From the NCBI RefSeq assembly GCF_022952855.1, contig NZ_JALJDX010000199.1:1-64000 (forward strand): 64,000 nucleotides of DNA, written 5' to 3'. Shown one piece after another: positions 38,872 to 48,337 of the stretch; the stretch's first letter is position 1, and each line of letters begins with the position of its first letter. Both the position numbers and the translations under genes were made by a program. Origin of the DNA: Pseudomonas sp. RGM2987. Lineage in GTDB: Bacteria; Pseudomonadota; Gammaproteobacteria; Pseudomonadales; Pseudomonadaceae. The notes below the pieces were generated by a model. It saw only the letters and a program-made list of their open reading frames with translations, made no database searches and had not been told where the DNA came from.

Positions 38872-40056
38872 ATGTGGTACGAAGGTTTCCTTGGCTTGTC
38901 AGCCTGGTCGCTGGTGGCAGTCACCCTGCTGATGACCCACGTCACGATCATTGCCGTCACAGTCTACCTACACCGTTACTCGGCCCACCGCTCCCTGGAG
39001 CTGAACGCCGGCCTCAAGCATTTCTTTCGTTTCTGGCTGTGGCTGACCACGGCGCAGAACACCCGCGAGTGGACCGCCATCCACCGCAAGCACCACGCCA
39101 AGTGCGAAACCGTCGATGACCCCCACAGCCCGGTCGTCAAAGGCTTGTCCACCGTGTTGCGCAAGGGCGCCGAGCTGTATCGCGCCGAGGCGGAAAACCC
39201 GGAGACCCTGCGCATCTACGGCAAGAACTGCCCCGAAGACTGGATCGAACGCAACCTCTACAGCCGCTTCCCGCTGCTGGGCGTGGCGATCATGGGCGTG
39301 ATCGACCTGCTGCTGTTCGGCACCATCGGCATCACCATCTGGGCCATCCAGATGATGTGGATCCCGGTCTGGGCCGCCGGCGTGGTCAACGGCCTGGGCC
39401 ATGCCGTGGGCTATCGCAACTTCGAATGCCGCGACGCGGCGACCAACCTGGTGCCCTGGGGCATCCTGATCGGCGGCGAAGAGCTGCACAACAACCACCA
39501 CACCTATCCCAACTCGGCCAAGCTGTCGGTGCGCAAGTGGGAGTTCGACCTGGGCTGGGCCTGGATCCAGGTGTTCAGCTTCCTGCGCCTGGCCAAGGTC
39601 CAACGCGTCGCACCGATTGCCCACCGGGTCGCCGGCAAGGGCCACCTGGACATGGACACCGCCATGGCGATCCTCAACAACCGTTTCCAGATCATGGCCC
39701 AGTATCGCCGGCTGGTCATCGCGCCGCTGGTCAAGCAGGAGCTGGAAAAGGTCGATCACTCGGTGCGCCACCAGTTCCACCGGGCCAAACGCCTGCTGTC
39801 ACGGGAAACCAGCCTGCTGGACGACCGTCACCACCTGCGCATCCAGAACATGCTGGAACACAGCCAGGCCCTGAAAGTGATCTACGAAAAACGCCTGGCG
39901 TTGCAGCAGATCTGGGTCAAGACCAGCAGCAACGGCCACGACATGCTCGCCGCCATCAAGGAATGGGTCCACGAAGCCGAGGCCAGCGGCATCCAGTCCC
40001 TGCGCGACTTCGCTGATCAGCTCAAGACCTACTCGCTGCGGCCTGCTACTGCCTGA
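38872..40056 (+). CDS. desA: DesA-like acyl-lipid delta-9 desaturase
   Basis: A 394-residue membrane diiron desaturase. Histidine boxes are HRYSAH (about 36-41), HRKHHAK (about 73-79) and HNNHHTYPNS (about 206-215). ATG 38872 is chosen as it begins the hydrophobic N-terminus MWYEGFLGL. P. aeruginosa DesA (PA0286) introduces double bonds into acyl chains of membrane phospholipids under aerobic conditions; length and neighbourhood agree. It is divergent from the pipA-like gene. Confidence 0.93.
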   Translation: MWYEGFLGLSAWSLVAVTLLMTHVTIIAVTVYLHRYSAHRSLELNAGLKHFFRFWLWLTTAQNTREWTAIHRKHHAKCETVDDPHSPVVKGLSTVLRKGAELYRAEAENPETLRIYGKNCPEDWIERNLYSRFPLLGVAIMGVIDLLLFGTIGITIWAIQMMWIPVWAAGVVNGLGHAVGYRNFECRDAATNLVPWGILIGGEELHNNHHTYPNSAKLSVRKWEFDLGWAWIQVFSFLRLAKVQRVAPIAHRVAGKGHLDMDTAMAILNNRFQIMAQYRRLVIAPLVKQELEKVDHSVRHQFHRAKRLLSRETSLLDDRHHLRIQNMLEHSQALKVIYEKRLALQQIWVKTSSNGHDMLAAIKEWVHEAEASGIQSLRDFADQLKTYSLRPATA

Positions 40057-40103
40057 CAGCAGAACTCCATGGCAAACCAATTTGCTATGGAGTGGCATTT
40101 TTT

Positions 40104-40216
40104 GTGGCGAGGGAGCTTGCTCCCGCTCGGTTGCGCAGCAACCGCAAAATCTTGGGGCCGCTTCGCGGCCCAGCGGGAGCAAGCTCCCTCGCCACAGCAA
40201 GCTCCCTCGCCACAGG
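40104..40216. repeat. REPIN with an 18-bp terminal tandem duplication
   Basis: An inverted pair of the GGCGAGGGAGCTTGCTCC type lies between desA and the cyclase gene. The right end is duplicated exactly: AGCAAGCTCCCTCGCCAC at 40178-40195 and again at 40196-40213. The remaining intergenic sequence to 40384 shows no gene. Confidence 0.88.
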
Positions 40217-40384
40217 GTTCATCGCCGCGCTCCCCGTGAAGGACTATCCGACCCCGCCCTTCGTCGCCTGAAAAGGAACTTCGTCCGCGATCCTTTATCT
40301 CAAAGAGCACTTCGCCATCCAGGCGGGCTTTGGAGAAAGCGCGTGCGAACTCACAACAGCGCACGCTCTTTGAGATTTGTGCCG

Positions 40385-41374
40385 ATGGTCGACAAGAACC
40401 TACAGGATTCATCCCAACCTCACTGGCCTGAAGCGGCCCAAACGCTCATGGCGCTGATGCACGCCCAGGGCGAAGTGGCGCGCCTGAGCGAGCGCGAGCA
40501 GCTGTTCAGTTCCTTGCTGGTCAGCGTCAATGCGGTGCTGTGGGCGTTCAACTGGGAAACCCGTCAGGTGCTGTATGTCAGCCCCGCCTATGAGCGAATC
40601 TTTGGCCGCCCGGCCGGCCTGGTCCTGGCCGATTTCAACGAGTGGCGCGATGCGATCTATCCCGACGACCTGGAATACGCCGAACGCAGCCTGGCCGAAG
40701 TGCTGGTCAAAGGCGCGGTCGAGGACCGTGAATACCGCATCATCGCCGCCGACGGGCAGATCCGCTGGCTGAGCGACAAATGCTTTATCAATCGCAAGGA
40801 CGAGCCAGGGCAACCGGTGATCGTGGTCGGCATCGCCGAGGACATCACTGAAAAGAAGCGCCTGGAAAGCGAACTGCAGCGGCTGGCGACCACCGATGTG
40901 CTGACCCAAAGCAGCAACCGCCGACACTTTTTCGAATGCGCCCATCGCGAATTCGAGCAGGCACGTTTGCAGGGCACGCCGATGGCGTTCCTGTTGCTGG
41001 ATATCGATGATTTCAAGGTGGTCAACGATACCTACGGCCATCAGGAAGGCGATACCGTGTTGCAGAAAATTGCCGAAAGCGGCCGCTCGGTACTCCGGCG
41101 TGGTGATCTGTTCGGGCGGATCGGTGGCGAAGAATTCGCTGCGGTGTTCCCCGGCTGCGCCCCGGACATGGCCCTACAGGTGGCCGAACGATTGCAGCGT
41201 GAAATCCAGCGCCTGGCGTTCCGCTGCGGCGAGCAAGGCTTTGGCATTACCGTCAGCCAGGGCCTGACCAGCATCACCGCCGACGACCAGAACCTCGACA
41301 GCCTGTTCGCCCGCGCCGATGCCGCGATGTATGAAGCCAAGCGCCAGGGTAAGAATCGGATTATTGCGGCTTGA
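40385..41374 (+). CDS. PAS-GGDEF diguanylate cyclase
   Basis: A 329-residue soluble protein from ATG 40385: a PAS/PAC domain (about 40-165, ending in VVGIAEDITEKKRLE) and a GGDEF domain with an intact GGEEF site (RIGGEEFAAVFPG). It should make c-di-GMP in response to a cytoplasmic signal. It resembles PA0290 of P. aeruginosa, also near desA. No strong ribosome site is seen, so the exact start is less certain. Confidence 0.88.
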   Translation: MVDKNLQDSSQPHWPEAAQTLMALMHAQGEVARLSEREQLFSSLLVSVNAVLWAFNWETRQVLYVSPAYERIFGRPAGLVLADFNEWRDAIYPDDLEYAERSLAEVLVKGAVEDREYRIIAADGQIRWLSDKCFINRKDEPGQPVIVVGIAEDITEKKRLESELQRLATTDVLTQSSNRRHFFECAHREFEQARLQGTPMAFLLLDIDDFKVVNDTYGHQEGDTVLQKIAESGRSVLRRGDLFGRIGGEEFAAVFPGCAPDMALQVAERLQREIQRLAFRCGEQGFGITVSQGLTSITADDQNLDSLFARADAAMYEAKRQGKNRIIAA

Positions 41375-41423
41375 GCAGTCAGAACCGAAGACACGCCAGG
41401 CCCCTGTGGGTTAGGCGGTCACT

Positions 41424-42641
41424 TCACTTCCCGCGCAAGCGCATCAACTCCGGCAATCCAATCTTCAACAAGCGCGCCGTGCGCCCACGGGCCAGCTCCT
41501 CCAGCCCTTCATGGGCAGGCAAGTGCGCCATTTGCGCGGCCATGTTCATCACCAGCGCTTCACGGGAATAAACCCCGCCACCGAGGCTATAGACTGCCGC
41601 AATCAACTCGCGCAGCTCCAACGGCAAACGCCAGCGCGTGCGCAGCGCCGAGCCGAAACCGGCGCCGTACTGCTCAAGCGAATCCCCTACCTCCTCTGGC
41701 TCATCCAGTTCACCGCCAGCCTGCTTCCACTCTTCCAGGCAACGCAGCAACGCCAGGTCGCCCAGGCGATGCAGCAGCCCGGCGCAATAGCAGCGCTCCT
41801 GCTCCAGATCCAACAAGCGCGCCATGTTCCGGGCGTATTCGGCGGTGTGCAGCGACAGCTCCCAGTAACGCTCGGCATAGTCCGCCAGGCACGGCACGCT
41901 GAGCCGGGCGCAGCGCTTGAGGGTCAGGCCGAGGATCAGGTTCATGCTCTGCCCGGTGCCAAGGTGGTGAAGTGCCTGGGCCACGGTCTGCACCGGGCCG
42001 CCACCTTGATGCTGGGCCGCGCTGTTGGCCGCCGCGATCAGCACGGCGGTGATCTGCGGGTCGGTGCGCAGCTCTTCTTCCAGCAACTTCAGGTCCAGGC
42101 CGCCGGGGTTGAGCGCCCGTTTGATCGCCACTTGCACGTCGGTCATCAACGGCGCGCCCTCGGACACATCGCGTCGACGCTCGAGAAACGCCGACAGGCT
42201 AAGCCCCGGCCCCGGGACCGGCGCCTCGTTGGCGGCCTCTTCACTGCCACTGAGCAACAAGCCTTGCAGGCGCTGGGTGAGGTTTTCCCGATTCAAGGGT
42301 TTGGTCAAATAGGCCGTCGGCGCCAACGGCAAGACCTCGCGCACGCTGGCGCTGTCGTTGCGTCGGCTCATCAGGATGAACGGCAACGCCGGGGTCCGAT
42401 GCTGCTGGCGCAGGCCGCGCAGGATGCTCAGGCCATCGACGCCCGGCAATTCCCAATCGGCAATCACCAGGTCGTAGGGGTTGTGTGCGAGCAAATCCAA
42501 AGCCTGTCGGCCCTCGCCACAGCTGTCCACCCGGGCGTCACAGCGCAGGCTGGACAGAACCTGCTCAAGCAGCTCGCGGGACTCCGGATCGGCCTCGGCG
42601 ATCAGCACACGGGGTACAGCGGGTAAATCCACAGCGGTCAT
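41424..42641 (-). CDS. Response-regulator receiver fused to HDOD domain
   Basis: 405 residues. The N-terminal receiver (about 10-130) has the phosphoacceptor region YDLVIADWELPG and the lysine in LTKPLN. The C-terminal HDOD domain (about 165-395) includes LGTGQSMNLILGL and AGLLHRLGDLALLR. HDOD proteins act in signalling without a known catalytic activity. No histidine kinase is adjacent. Convergent with the cyclase gene and divergent from nothing nearby. Confidence 0.88.
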   Translation of the reverse strand: MTAVDLPAVPRVLIAEADPESRELLEQVLSSLRCDARVDSCGEGRQALDLLAHNPYDLVIADWELPGVDGLSILRGLRQQHRTPALPFILMSRRNDSASVREVLPLAPTAYLTKPLNRENLTQRLQGLLLSGSEEAANEAPVPGPGLSLSAFLERRRDVSEGAPLMTDVQVAIKRALNPGGLDLKLLEEELRTDPQITAVLIAAANSAAQHQGGGPVQTVAQALHHLGTGQSMNLILGLTLKRCARLSVPCLADYAERYWELSLHTAEYARNMARLLDLEQERCYCAGLLHRLGDLALLRCLEEWKQAGGELDEPEEVGDSLEQYGAGFGSALRTRWRLPLELRELIAAVYSLGGGVYSREALVMNMAAQMAHLPAHEGLEELARGRTARLLKIGLPELMRLRGK

Positions 42642-42727
42642 ACAGCATCACTCCCTTGCCATACTTGCACCTTAGACAATGGCGGCCGTTCAAGACAGTT
42701 CAAAACCGACGCGAAAAGCGTGCAGAC

Positions 42728-42757
42728 ATGAAAAAACCCGCCGAGGCGGGTTTTTTG
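42728..42757. terminator. Rho-independent terminator below gabT
   Basis: AAAAAACCCGCC-GAG-GCGGGTTTTTT: a perfect GC stem with T-tract on one strand and A-tract on the other, able to serve both directions. It lies 17 nt after the gabT stop codon on the minus strand. Confidence 0.93.
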
Positions 42758-42774
42758 TGAATCAGCTCGCAGTC

Positions 42775-44052
42775 TCAGAGCTCGGAGAAGCACTCTTCGA
42801 TGATCGCCAGGCCTTTGTCCAGTTGCTCGTCCGGCGAGGTCAGCGGCACCAGCACTCGCAGGACGTTACCGTAGGTGCCGCAGGACAGCAGGATCAAGCC
42901 TTTGTCCCGCGCCTTGGCCACGACCTGAGCCACCGCAGCGGCGTTCGGCTTGTGGGAGTCACCGTTTTCGAACAGCTCCACGGCGATCATCGCACCCAAC
43001 GCACGCACTTCACCGATCACCGGGTATTTCTTCTGGATGCCCTTGAGGCCAGTGACCAGACGCTCGCCGACGGCCTTGCAGCGGTCCAGCAGGTGCTCTT
43101 CTTCGAACACTTCCATCACCGCCAACGCCGCTGCGCAAGCGATCGGGCTACCGGCGTAGGTGCCGCCCAAGCCGCCAGGAGCGATAGCGTCCATGTACTC
43201 GGCCTTGCCGCAGACACCGGCCAGCGGGAAACCGCCAGCGATGGATTTGGCGAACGTGGTCAGGTCGGCAGCGACGCCCATCTGCTCCATGGCGAAGAAG
43301 GTGCCGGTACGGCCAGCGCCCGTCTGCACTTCGTCAGCGATCAACAGGATGCCGTGCTGGTCACACAGGGCCCGCAGGCGCTTCATGAATTCTTTCGGCG
43401 CCACATAGAAACCACCCTCGCCCTGTACCGGCTCGATGATGATCGCGGCGATGTCACGGGGCTCGGCATCGTTCTTGAAGACGCGCTCGATGCTGGCGAT
43501 GGAATCGTCGATGCTCACGCCGTGCAGTTCGTTCGGGTACAGCGCACGGAAGATGCCACCCGGCATCAGGCCCATGCCCGCCGAGTACGGCACGACTTTA
43601 CCGGTCAGGCCCAGGGTCATCATGGTGCGGCCGTGGTAGGCACCGGTGAAGGCGATCACACCGGCACGGCCAGTGGCGGCGCGGGCGATTTTCACGGCGT
43701 TTTCCACCGCTTCGGAACCGGTGGTGACCAACAGGGTTTTCTTGGCGAAATCGCCCGGCACCTTGGCGTTGATTTTCTCGCACAGTTCCACGTACGGCTC
43801 ATAGGCCAGGACCTGGAAGCAGGTGTGGGTCAGCTTGTTCAGTTGCTCGGTCACGGCGGCAATGATTTTCGGGTGCACGTGGCCGGTGTTCAATACGGCG
43901 ATGCCACCGGCGAAGTCGATGAATTCACGACCTTCGACGTCGGTTACCGTGGCGTTTTTTGCCGATTCGGCGAAGATCGGGTGAATCTGGCCAACACCGC
44001 GTGGAACAGCGGCGGTACGGCGGGCCATCAGGTCAGCGTTAGTCTTGCTCAT
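42775..44052 (-). CDS. gabT: GabT, 4-aminobutyrate aminotransferase
   Basis: A 425-residue class III PLP aminotransferase. The PLP lysine lies in TFAKSIAGGFPL; GSEAVENAVKIAR and GAYHGRTMMTLG are family signatures. It moves the amino group of GABA to 2-oxoglutarate, giving succinate semialdehyde for GabD. ATG 44052 (MSKTNADL) is preferred over a start at 44064. It lies 174 nt downstream of gabD. Confidence 0.96.
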   Translation of the reverse strand: MSKTNADLMARRTAAVPRGVGQIHPIFAESAKNATVTDVEGREFIDFAGGIAVLNTGHVHPKIIAAVTEQLNKLTHTCFQVLAYEPYVELCEKINAKVPGDFAKKTLLVTTGSEAVENAVKIARAATGRAGVIAFTGAYHGRTMMTLGLTGKVVPYSAGMGLMPGGIFRALYPNELHGVSIDDSIASIERVFKNDAEPRDIAAIIIEPVQGEGGFYVAPKEFMKRLRALCDQHGILLIADEVQTGAGRTGTFFAMEQMGVAADLTTFAKSIAGGFPLAGVCGKAEYMDAIAPGGLGGTYAGSPIACAAALAVMEVFEEEHLLDRCKAVGERLVTGLKGIQKKYPVIGEVRALGAMIAVELFENGDSHKPNAAAVAQVVAKARDKGLILLSCGTYGNVLRVLVPLTSPDEQLDKGLAIIEECFSEL

Positions 44053-44226
44053 TAAAGTCCTCATTCGCCGCTCATCGGTCGGCGTGGTTCAAGGATTACA
44101 CGGCGGGAAGTCAACGGCGGCAGCATGCGATGATCGACTGCCACGGCGTTCCCGGCCACAGAGAAATTGCGTTTTGAAACGGCGCAAAGGGACAGCGCTC
44201 TCGTGCCCTTCGCGCTTGCAGCAGAA

Positions 44227-45669
44227 TCAGATACCCAGGCAGAGGTATTTGATTTCCAGGTAGTCCTCGATGCCGTACTTGGAGCCCTCACGGCCCAGGC
44301 CCGAGGCCTTGATGCCGCCGAACGGCGCGACTTCGTTGGAAATCAACCCGGTGTTGACGCCGACCATGCCGTATTCCAGGGCCTCGGCCACACGGAACAC
44401 ACGGCCCAGGTCACGGGCATAGAAGTACGAGGCCAGGCCGAACTCGGTGTCGTTAGACATCGCGATCACTTCGGCTTCGTCTTTGAAGCGGAACAGCGGC
44501 GCCAGCGGGCCGAAGGTTTCTTCCTTCGCCACGGCGGCATCTTTCGGTACGTTGGTCAGGATGGTCGGCTCGAAGAAATTGCCTTCCATCGGCTTGCCAC
44601 CGGCCAGCACGGTCGCGCCTTTGCCGACGGCATCGGCGATGTGTTCCTGGACCTTGGCCACGGCTTTCTCATCGATCAACGGACCGGTGGTGGTGCCATC
44701 GTCCAGACCGTTGCCGATCTTGAGCTTGGCCACCGCCGCCTTGAGTTTTTCGGCGAACGCGTCGTACACCGAATCCTGGATGTACAGGCGGTTGGCGCAG
44801 ACGCAGGTCTGGCCGTTGTTGCGGTACTTGGAAATGATCGCGCCCTCGACGGCCTTATCCAGGTCCGCGTCGTCGAACACGATGAACGGCGCGTTGCCGC
44901 CCAGTTCCAGGGAAACTTTCTTGATGTCCTTGGCGCATTCGGCCATCAACTGGCGACCGATCTCGGTCGAGCCGGTGAACGACAGCTTGCGCACGATCGG
45001 ATTGCTGGTCAGCTCACCGCCGATGTCGCCGGCGCTGCCGGTGACCACGCTCAGCACGCCTTGCGGAATACCGGCACGGTGCGCCAGTTCCACCAGGGCC
45101 AGGGCCGAGAACGGGGTTTGCGACGCAGGCTTGATGACCATGGTGCAACCTGCGGCCAGGGCCGGGCCGGCCTTGCGGGTGATCATCGCAGCCGGGAAGT
45201 TCCATGGGGTAATGGCGGCGGTCACGCCGATCGGCTGCTTGATCACGATCAGGCGCTTGTCAGGTTGGTGGCCGGGAATCACGTCACCGTAGATGCGCTT
45301 GGCTTCTTCAGCGAACCATTCGATGAACGATGCTGCATAGGCGATTTCGCCCTTGGCTTCGGCCAGCGGCTTGCCCTGCTCCAGGGTCATCAGGCGACCC
45401 AGGTCGTCCTGGTTCTCGATCAGCAATTCGTACCAGCGGCGCAGCTTGTTGGCGCGCTCCTTGGCGGTCAACGCACGCCAGGCCGGCAGCGCCTTGTCGG
45501 CGGCTTCGATTGCACGACGGGTTTCGGCTGCACCCATCTTCGGCACGGTGCCCAGCACTTCGCCCGTTGCCGGGTTGGTGACCTTGATCGTCTGACCGTT
45601 GTCCGCATCGACCCAAGCGCCATCGATAAAGGCTTGCTGGCGGAACAACTGGGTGTCTTTAAGCTGCAT
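44227..45669 (-). CDS. gabD: GabD, succinate-semialdehyde dehydrogenase
   Basis: A 480-residue aldehyde dehydrogenase. The catalytic Cys is in NGQTCVCANR and the general-base Glu in LELGGNAP; the cofactor loop is FTGSTEIGR. It oxidises succinate semialdehyde to succinate, completing GABA degradation with GabT. ATG 45669 starts MQLKDTQLFR, the usual GabD N-terminus. Confidence 0.96.
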   Translation of the reverse strand: MQLKDTQLFRQQAFIDGAWVDADNGQTIKVTNPATGEVLGTVPKMGAAETRRAIEAADKALPAWRALTAKERANKLRRWYELLIENQDDLGRLMTLEQGKPLAEAKGEIAYAASFIEWFAEEAKRIYGDVIPGHQPDKRLIVIKQPIGVTAAITPWNFPAAMITRKAGPALAAGCTMVIKPASQTPFSALALVELAHRAGIPQGVLSVVTGSAGDIGGELTSNPIVRKLSFTGSTEIGRQLMAECAKDIKKVSLELGGNAPFIVFDDADLDKAVEGAIISKYRNNGQTCVCANRLYIQDSVYDAFAEKLKAAVAKLKIGNGLDDGTTTGPLIDEKAVAKVQEHIADAVGKGATVLAGGKPMEGNFFEPTILTNVPKDAAVAKEETFGPLAPLFRFKDEAEVIAMSNDTEFGLASYFYARDLGRVFRVAEALEYGMVGVNTGLISNEVAPFGGIKASGLGREGSKYGIEDYLEIKYLCLGI

Positions 45670-46019
45670 GTCGGCTTTCCTTAACAGCACCGCGCGCACG
45701 CGGAGCGAATTAGAGTTGTAGAAAGGCGCCTTATGGGCTGCCGTCAGGGAAATCATTCACCGGGCTGAAGCACAGAAATAACGCACAACAAGCATAGACG
45801 TGCGGTTCAGCACCCAGACAAGAGCGTTTGAAATCTCAAACGAATCCTAGGGCCGATGGGGGTGAAGGACAATAGGCTGTTCGAAAAAAAGAACAAAAAA
45901 CCCGTATTTGCCTGTTTTTTCTGATCAGCGTAGCCCACACCCGCCCAAGCGCAGGAAAACACCGGCGAATCAGCAGCATGGACGCCCGCTATGCTTATGA
46001 GTATCATGGCGCCCGCGTT
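45670..46019. promoter_or_regulatory. Intergenic region upstream of gabD and tRNA-Arg, with a palindrome
   Basis: No gene is seen. CGTTTGA-AATC-TCAAACG (45825-45842) is a perfect 7-bp inverted repeat about 155 nt upstream of gabD and could be an operator. The sequence just before the tRNA (GCGCCCGC) is GC-rich, as is usual for stable-RNA promoter discriminators. Confidence 0.45.
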
Positions 46020-46096
46020 GCACCAGTAGCTCAGCTGGATAGAGTACTGCCCTCCGAAGGCAGGGGTCGTGGGTTCGAATCCCGCCTGGTGCGCCA
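46020..46096 (+). tRNA. tRNA-Arg (anticodon CCG)
   Basis: 77 nt including an encoded CCA. Acceptor stem GCACCAG pairs with CTGGTGC; D-arm AGCTCAGCTGGATAGAG; anticodon stem CTGCC/GGCAG with loop CTCCGAA (anticodon 46054-46056); T-arm with GGTTCGAATCC. All parts are canonical. Confidence 0.97.
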
Positions 46097-46106
46097 TATA
46101 CAACAA

Positions 46107-46140
46107 AAAAGCCCCAAGTCGCGAGACTGGGGCTTTTTTG
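46107..46140 (+). terminator. Rho-independent terminator after tRNA-Arg
   Basis: AGCCCCA-GTCGCGAGAC-TGGGGCT with a following TTTTTT tract, about 10 nt after the tRNA. Confidence 0.9.
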
Positions 46141-46205
46141 TGGGCGATCGTTTTTCACGCTCCGCGCGGAAAACAAAAATCCCGGTGCCTGCGCCTCAAT
46201 GAATT

Positions 46206-46729
46206 TTAGGCGTCGAGATCGACCTCAAGTTGCTCGGGGGCTGGTTCGATATCTCCCAGAGATCGCACCACAAGCCCACATTTCTGAGCCTTGGAATAAA
46301 GCCCCGCATCATGAGTCCAGATTTCATCAGCGTTGGTTGCGAGAGCAGTCGCAATGATCTGTCGGTCGAAACGTAACTTGGCTTTCGTTGCTGCCGGATC
46401 AAGCACCTTCAGCTCGTTGTCATCAACCATTCGAGCACATTCAACCGCTGCGATCTGATCAAACAATACGATTTCAAAACATGAAAGGCCGTTTATGACA
46501 TCAAGGTGGCTCTGATGAAAATCCCGATCAACGCCGACCAGATACTCAGCCAGCGCAGGAGTTGGGATCAAGACGGTACCGCCTCTTGCGTCGACCAGTC
46601 GATTAAAGCTTCAGCTCTGGCTTCCGCCCTATCAACATTCTGACCTGTGGCGGGATCAACCAGGAGGATACCGTCCTTGGCATTCCCCAAGGCTTGTACG
46701 AGAACGTTAGTATCAAGAACTATACGCAC
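46206..46729 (-). pseudogene. PIN-domain (VapC-like) gene broken by a one-base frameshift
   Basis: From GTG 46729 the frame reads VRIVLDTNVLVQAL, the start of a PIN domain with its first acidic residue, up to EALIDWSTQEAV and a stop near 46568. In another frame the sequence continues VDARGGTVLIPTPALAEYL to the end at 46206, with PIN residues AAVECARM, DRQIIATALATNAD and WTHDAGLY. Inserting one base near 46590 (TGG-TCGAC to TGGGTCGAC) would join the halves. The gene directly follows the stop of its partner at 46731, a toxin-antitoxin-like arrangement. Confidence 0.75.
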
Positions 46730-46730
46730 C

Positions 46731-47465
46731 TCACCCCCTTAGGTTCTGAATCGTTCCATGAGGATCATCCATCTCGCTCCAGGTGATACCACCCAGTTCT
46801 TTGAGCTGGGTAACAGCGCTACGCAAAGAGGTTTTTTCGAGCTTTTCGTAAGACTGAATGAACATTTTCCGCAGCCGCCAGCCACCATTCGGTCGACTTT
46901 CCCACTCCCCCTTCCCGTGAACCCGGACGTGCTTGAACAACAGCTTGCCCAGTTGTTCAGCCAATGCCGTATCGGCTTCACAAAGAAGCGTTTCGCCACC
47001 AGCCCCCTCAAGCCGAACAGGAACCGTCTCATCCTTCCCGCCTACCACATACAAGCGGCCTTGGACGGTACCTTGTTTGATGACAATCATTGGAGGAGGT
47101 GCCGCCTTGGCTTTGGGAAATTGAAGAATGTTCGCATCCGCCGCTTGCAGGACACCATCCACTCGATCCTGCTCCATCAGTGCGGATAGCTGCTGATACG
47201 CTTTTCTTGCACGCTTAGGACCGATTCCCTGAGCGGCCTCGCGCACCCTGTTCAACACCTGGGGATATTTCTCATCCTCCACCCATGTATTCAGGCAGAC
47301 ACAGCCTTCGGTGACAGAGTCAAAATGGACATTATCTTGCGAGCCAAAAAGCTCAGCGAGCTCACACAGATAATCCGTCAAGCGAGTCATCGAGAGCTTG
47401 CTTGGGTCGGTTCCGTCGAGTTCGAGCATCAGCTTTTTCATGCTGGCGAGTATAGTTCCGCTCAT
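46731..47465 (-). CDS. Unrecognised 244-residue partner of the PIN gene
   Basis: A soluble protein with no clear family. The N-terminal half is helical (MTRLTDYLCELAELFGSQDN, then AAQGIGPKRARKAYQQL); the C-terminal half looks beta-rich (MIVIKQGTVQGRLYVVGGKD, then HVRVHGKGEWE). Adjacent placement one base before the PIN-domain reading frame suggests a functional pair, perhaps an unusually large antitoxin. The frame is intact although the PIN gene is broken. Alternative start at 47441. Confidence 0.7.
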   Translation of the reverse strand: MSGTILASMKKLMLELDGTDPSKLSMTRLTDYLCELAELFGSQDNVHFDSVTEGCVCLNTWVEDEKYPQVLNRVREAAQGIGPKRARKAYQQLSALMEQDRVDGVLQAADANILQFPKAKAAPPPMIVIKQGTVQGRLYVVGGKDETVPVRLEGAGGETLLCEADTALAEQLGKLLFKHVRVHGKGEWESRPNGGWRLRKMFIQSYEKLEKTSLRSAVTQLKELGGITWSEMDDPHGTIQNLRG

Positions 47466-47593
47466 ATGATCCTGCTACGCCTGCATTTGTAACGCCAATG
47501 GGTGACGGACGGCTTACGCCTCCACCCTGCCCGCCCCATCGATATGGCAACTTACCACCTCAAGCAGGTCCGCCTCTCTCGCAGGAGCAGATG

Positions 47594-47634
47594 CGCTGCT
47601 GCGCAGCCCAGCGGGAGCAAGCTCCCTCGCCACC
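47594..47634. repeat. Single REP copy
   Basis: GCGGGAGCAAGCTCCCTCGC core with the flanking CTGCTGCGCAGCCCA seen at 5965 and 6960; no inverted partner. Confidence 0.8.
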
Positions 47635-47701
47635 GGCTCATTGACGTCCTTAAGTAAGCAGCATTGACGTGCCGACTGGGCTTCTTATATGCGCTGATCC
47701 C

Positions 47702-48337
47702 TCAGCGCTTCTTCAACGCCTCCAACCGCGCAGGCAAATCCTCCTTGGGAAAGCGCTTGTGCAGCGCCAGCAGCTTTTCATCCGCCGCCCGGGCCTCGCC
47801 CGATTGGCGCAGGCGCAGGACCTCCGCCAATTCCTTCTCCAGCGACGGTTGCGTAACGGGCGCGCGTTTGCTCATTTTCGCCGCAGGCTTATCCGCCTGG
47901 AGTTGGCCGGCGAGGCTGTCCGGAGCGATGGCCATTTCGGCCTGAGGGGCCATGCGGGCCATCGGCGCGGGCGCCGGCATGGCGGGTGCTGGCGCGGCGG
48001 CAATAACCGGCGCCTGGCGGTCGGCGGAATAATCCAGCGGGGCCGGCGCGGCCAGCTCGTGGTGGGGCGACTCATCGTGGGGCAGTGGCGAGCGCAGCAC
48101 CAGGCCGATCATCAGCGCCACACCCGCCACCGTAGCGAATGCCACTTGCCAACGCGGCCGTTGGCAAGCCTGGAGCCAGCGTTGCCACAGGCATGCCTTG
48201 GGCGCGGGGGCTTCGCGGCGGGCGGCAGCCAGGACGAAGGCGTCCAGAGACGCGGGCGGTTCGCCACGGGTGTGTTGACGGAAATGCTCGATCAGCGCGT
48301 CGTCGGCCGGATCCGGAGTTTGTCGGGAATCGATCAT
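47702..48337 (-). CDS. Putative anti-sigma factor, single-pass membrane protein
   Basis: A 211-residue protein with an N-terminal cytoplasmic part of about 65 residues, one membrane helix (about 67-83, VAFATVAGVALMIGLVL), and an Ala/Pro/Met-rich periplasmic linker ending in a charged helix. It is translationally coupled to the ECF sigma gene by ATGA, the usual sigma/anti-sigma arrangement. No zinc-binding HxxxCxxC motif is present, so it is not a canonical ZAS-type anti-sigma. Confidence 0.72.
   Translation of the reverse strand: MIDSRQTPDPADDALIEHFRQHTRGEPPASLDAFVLAAARREAPAPKACLWQRWLQACQRPRWQVAFATVAGVALMIGLVLRSPLPHDESPHHELAAPAPLDYSADRQAPVIAAAPAPAMPAPAPMARMAPQAEMAIAPDSLAGQLQADKPAAKMSKRAPVTQPSLEKELAEVLRLRQSGEARAADEKLLALHKRFPKEDLPARLEALKKR

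Noticed and set aside
45807..46106. Minus-strand frame covering tRNA-Arg
   Set aside because: Antisense to a canonical tRNA; such frames are commonly mis-annotated.
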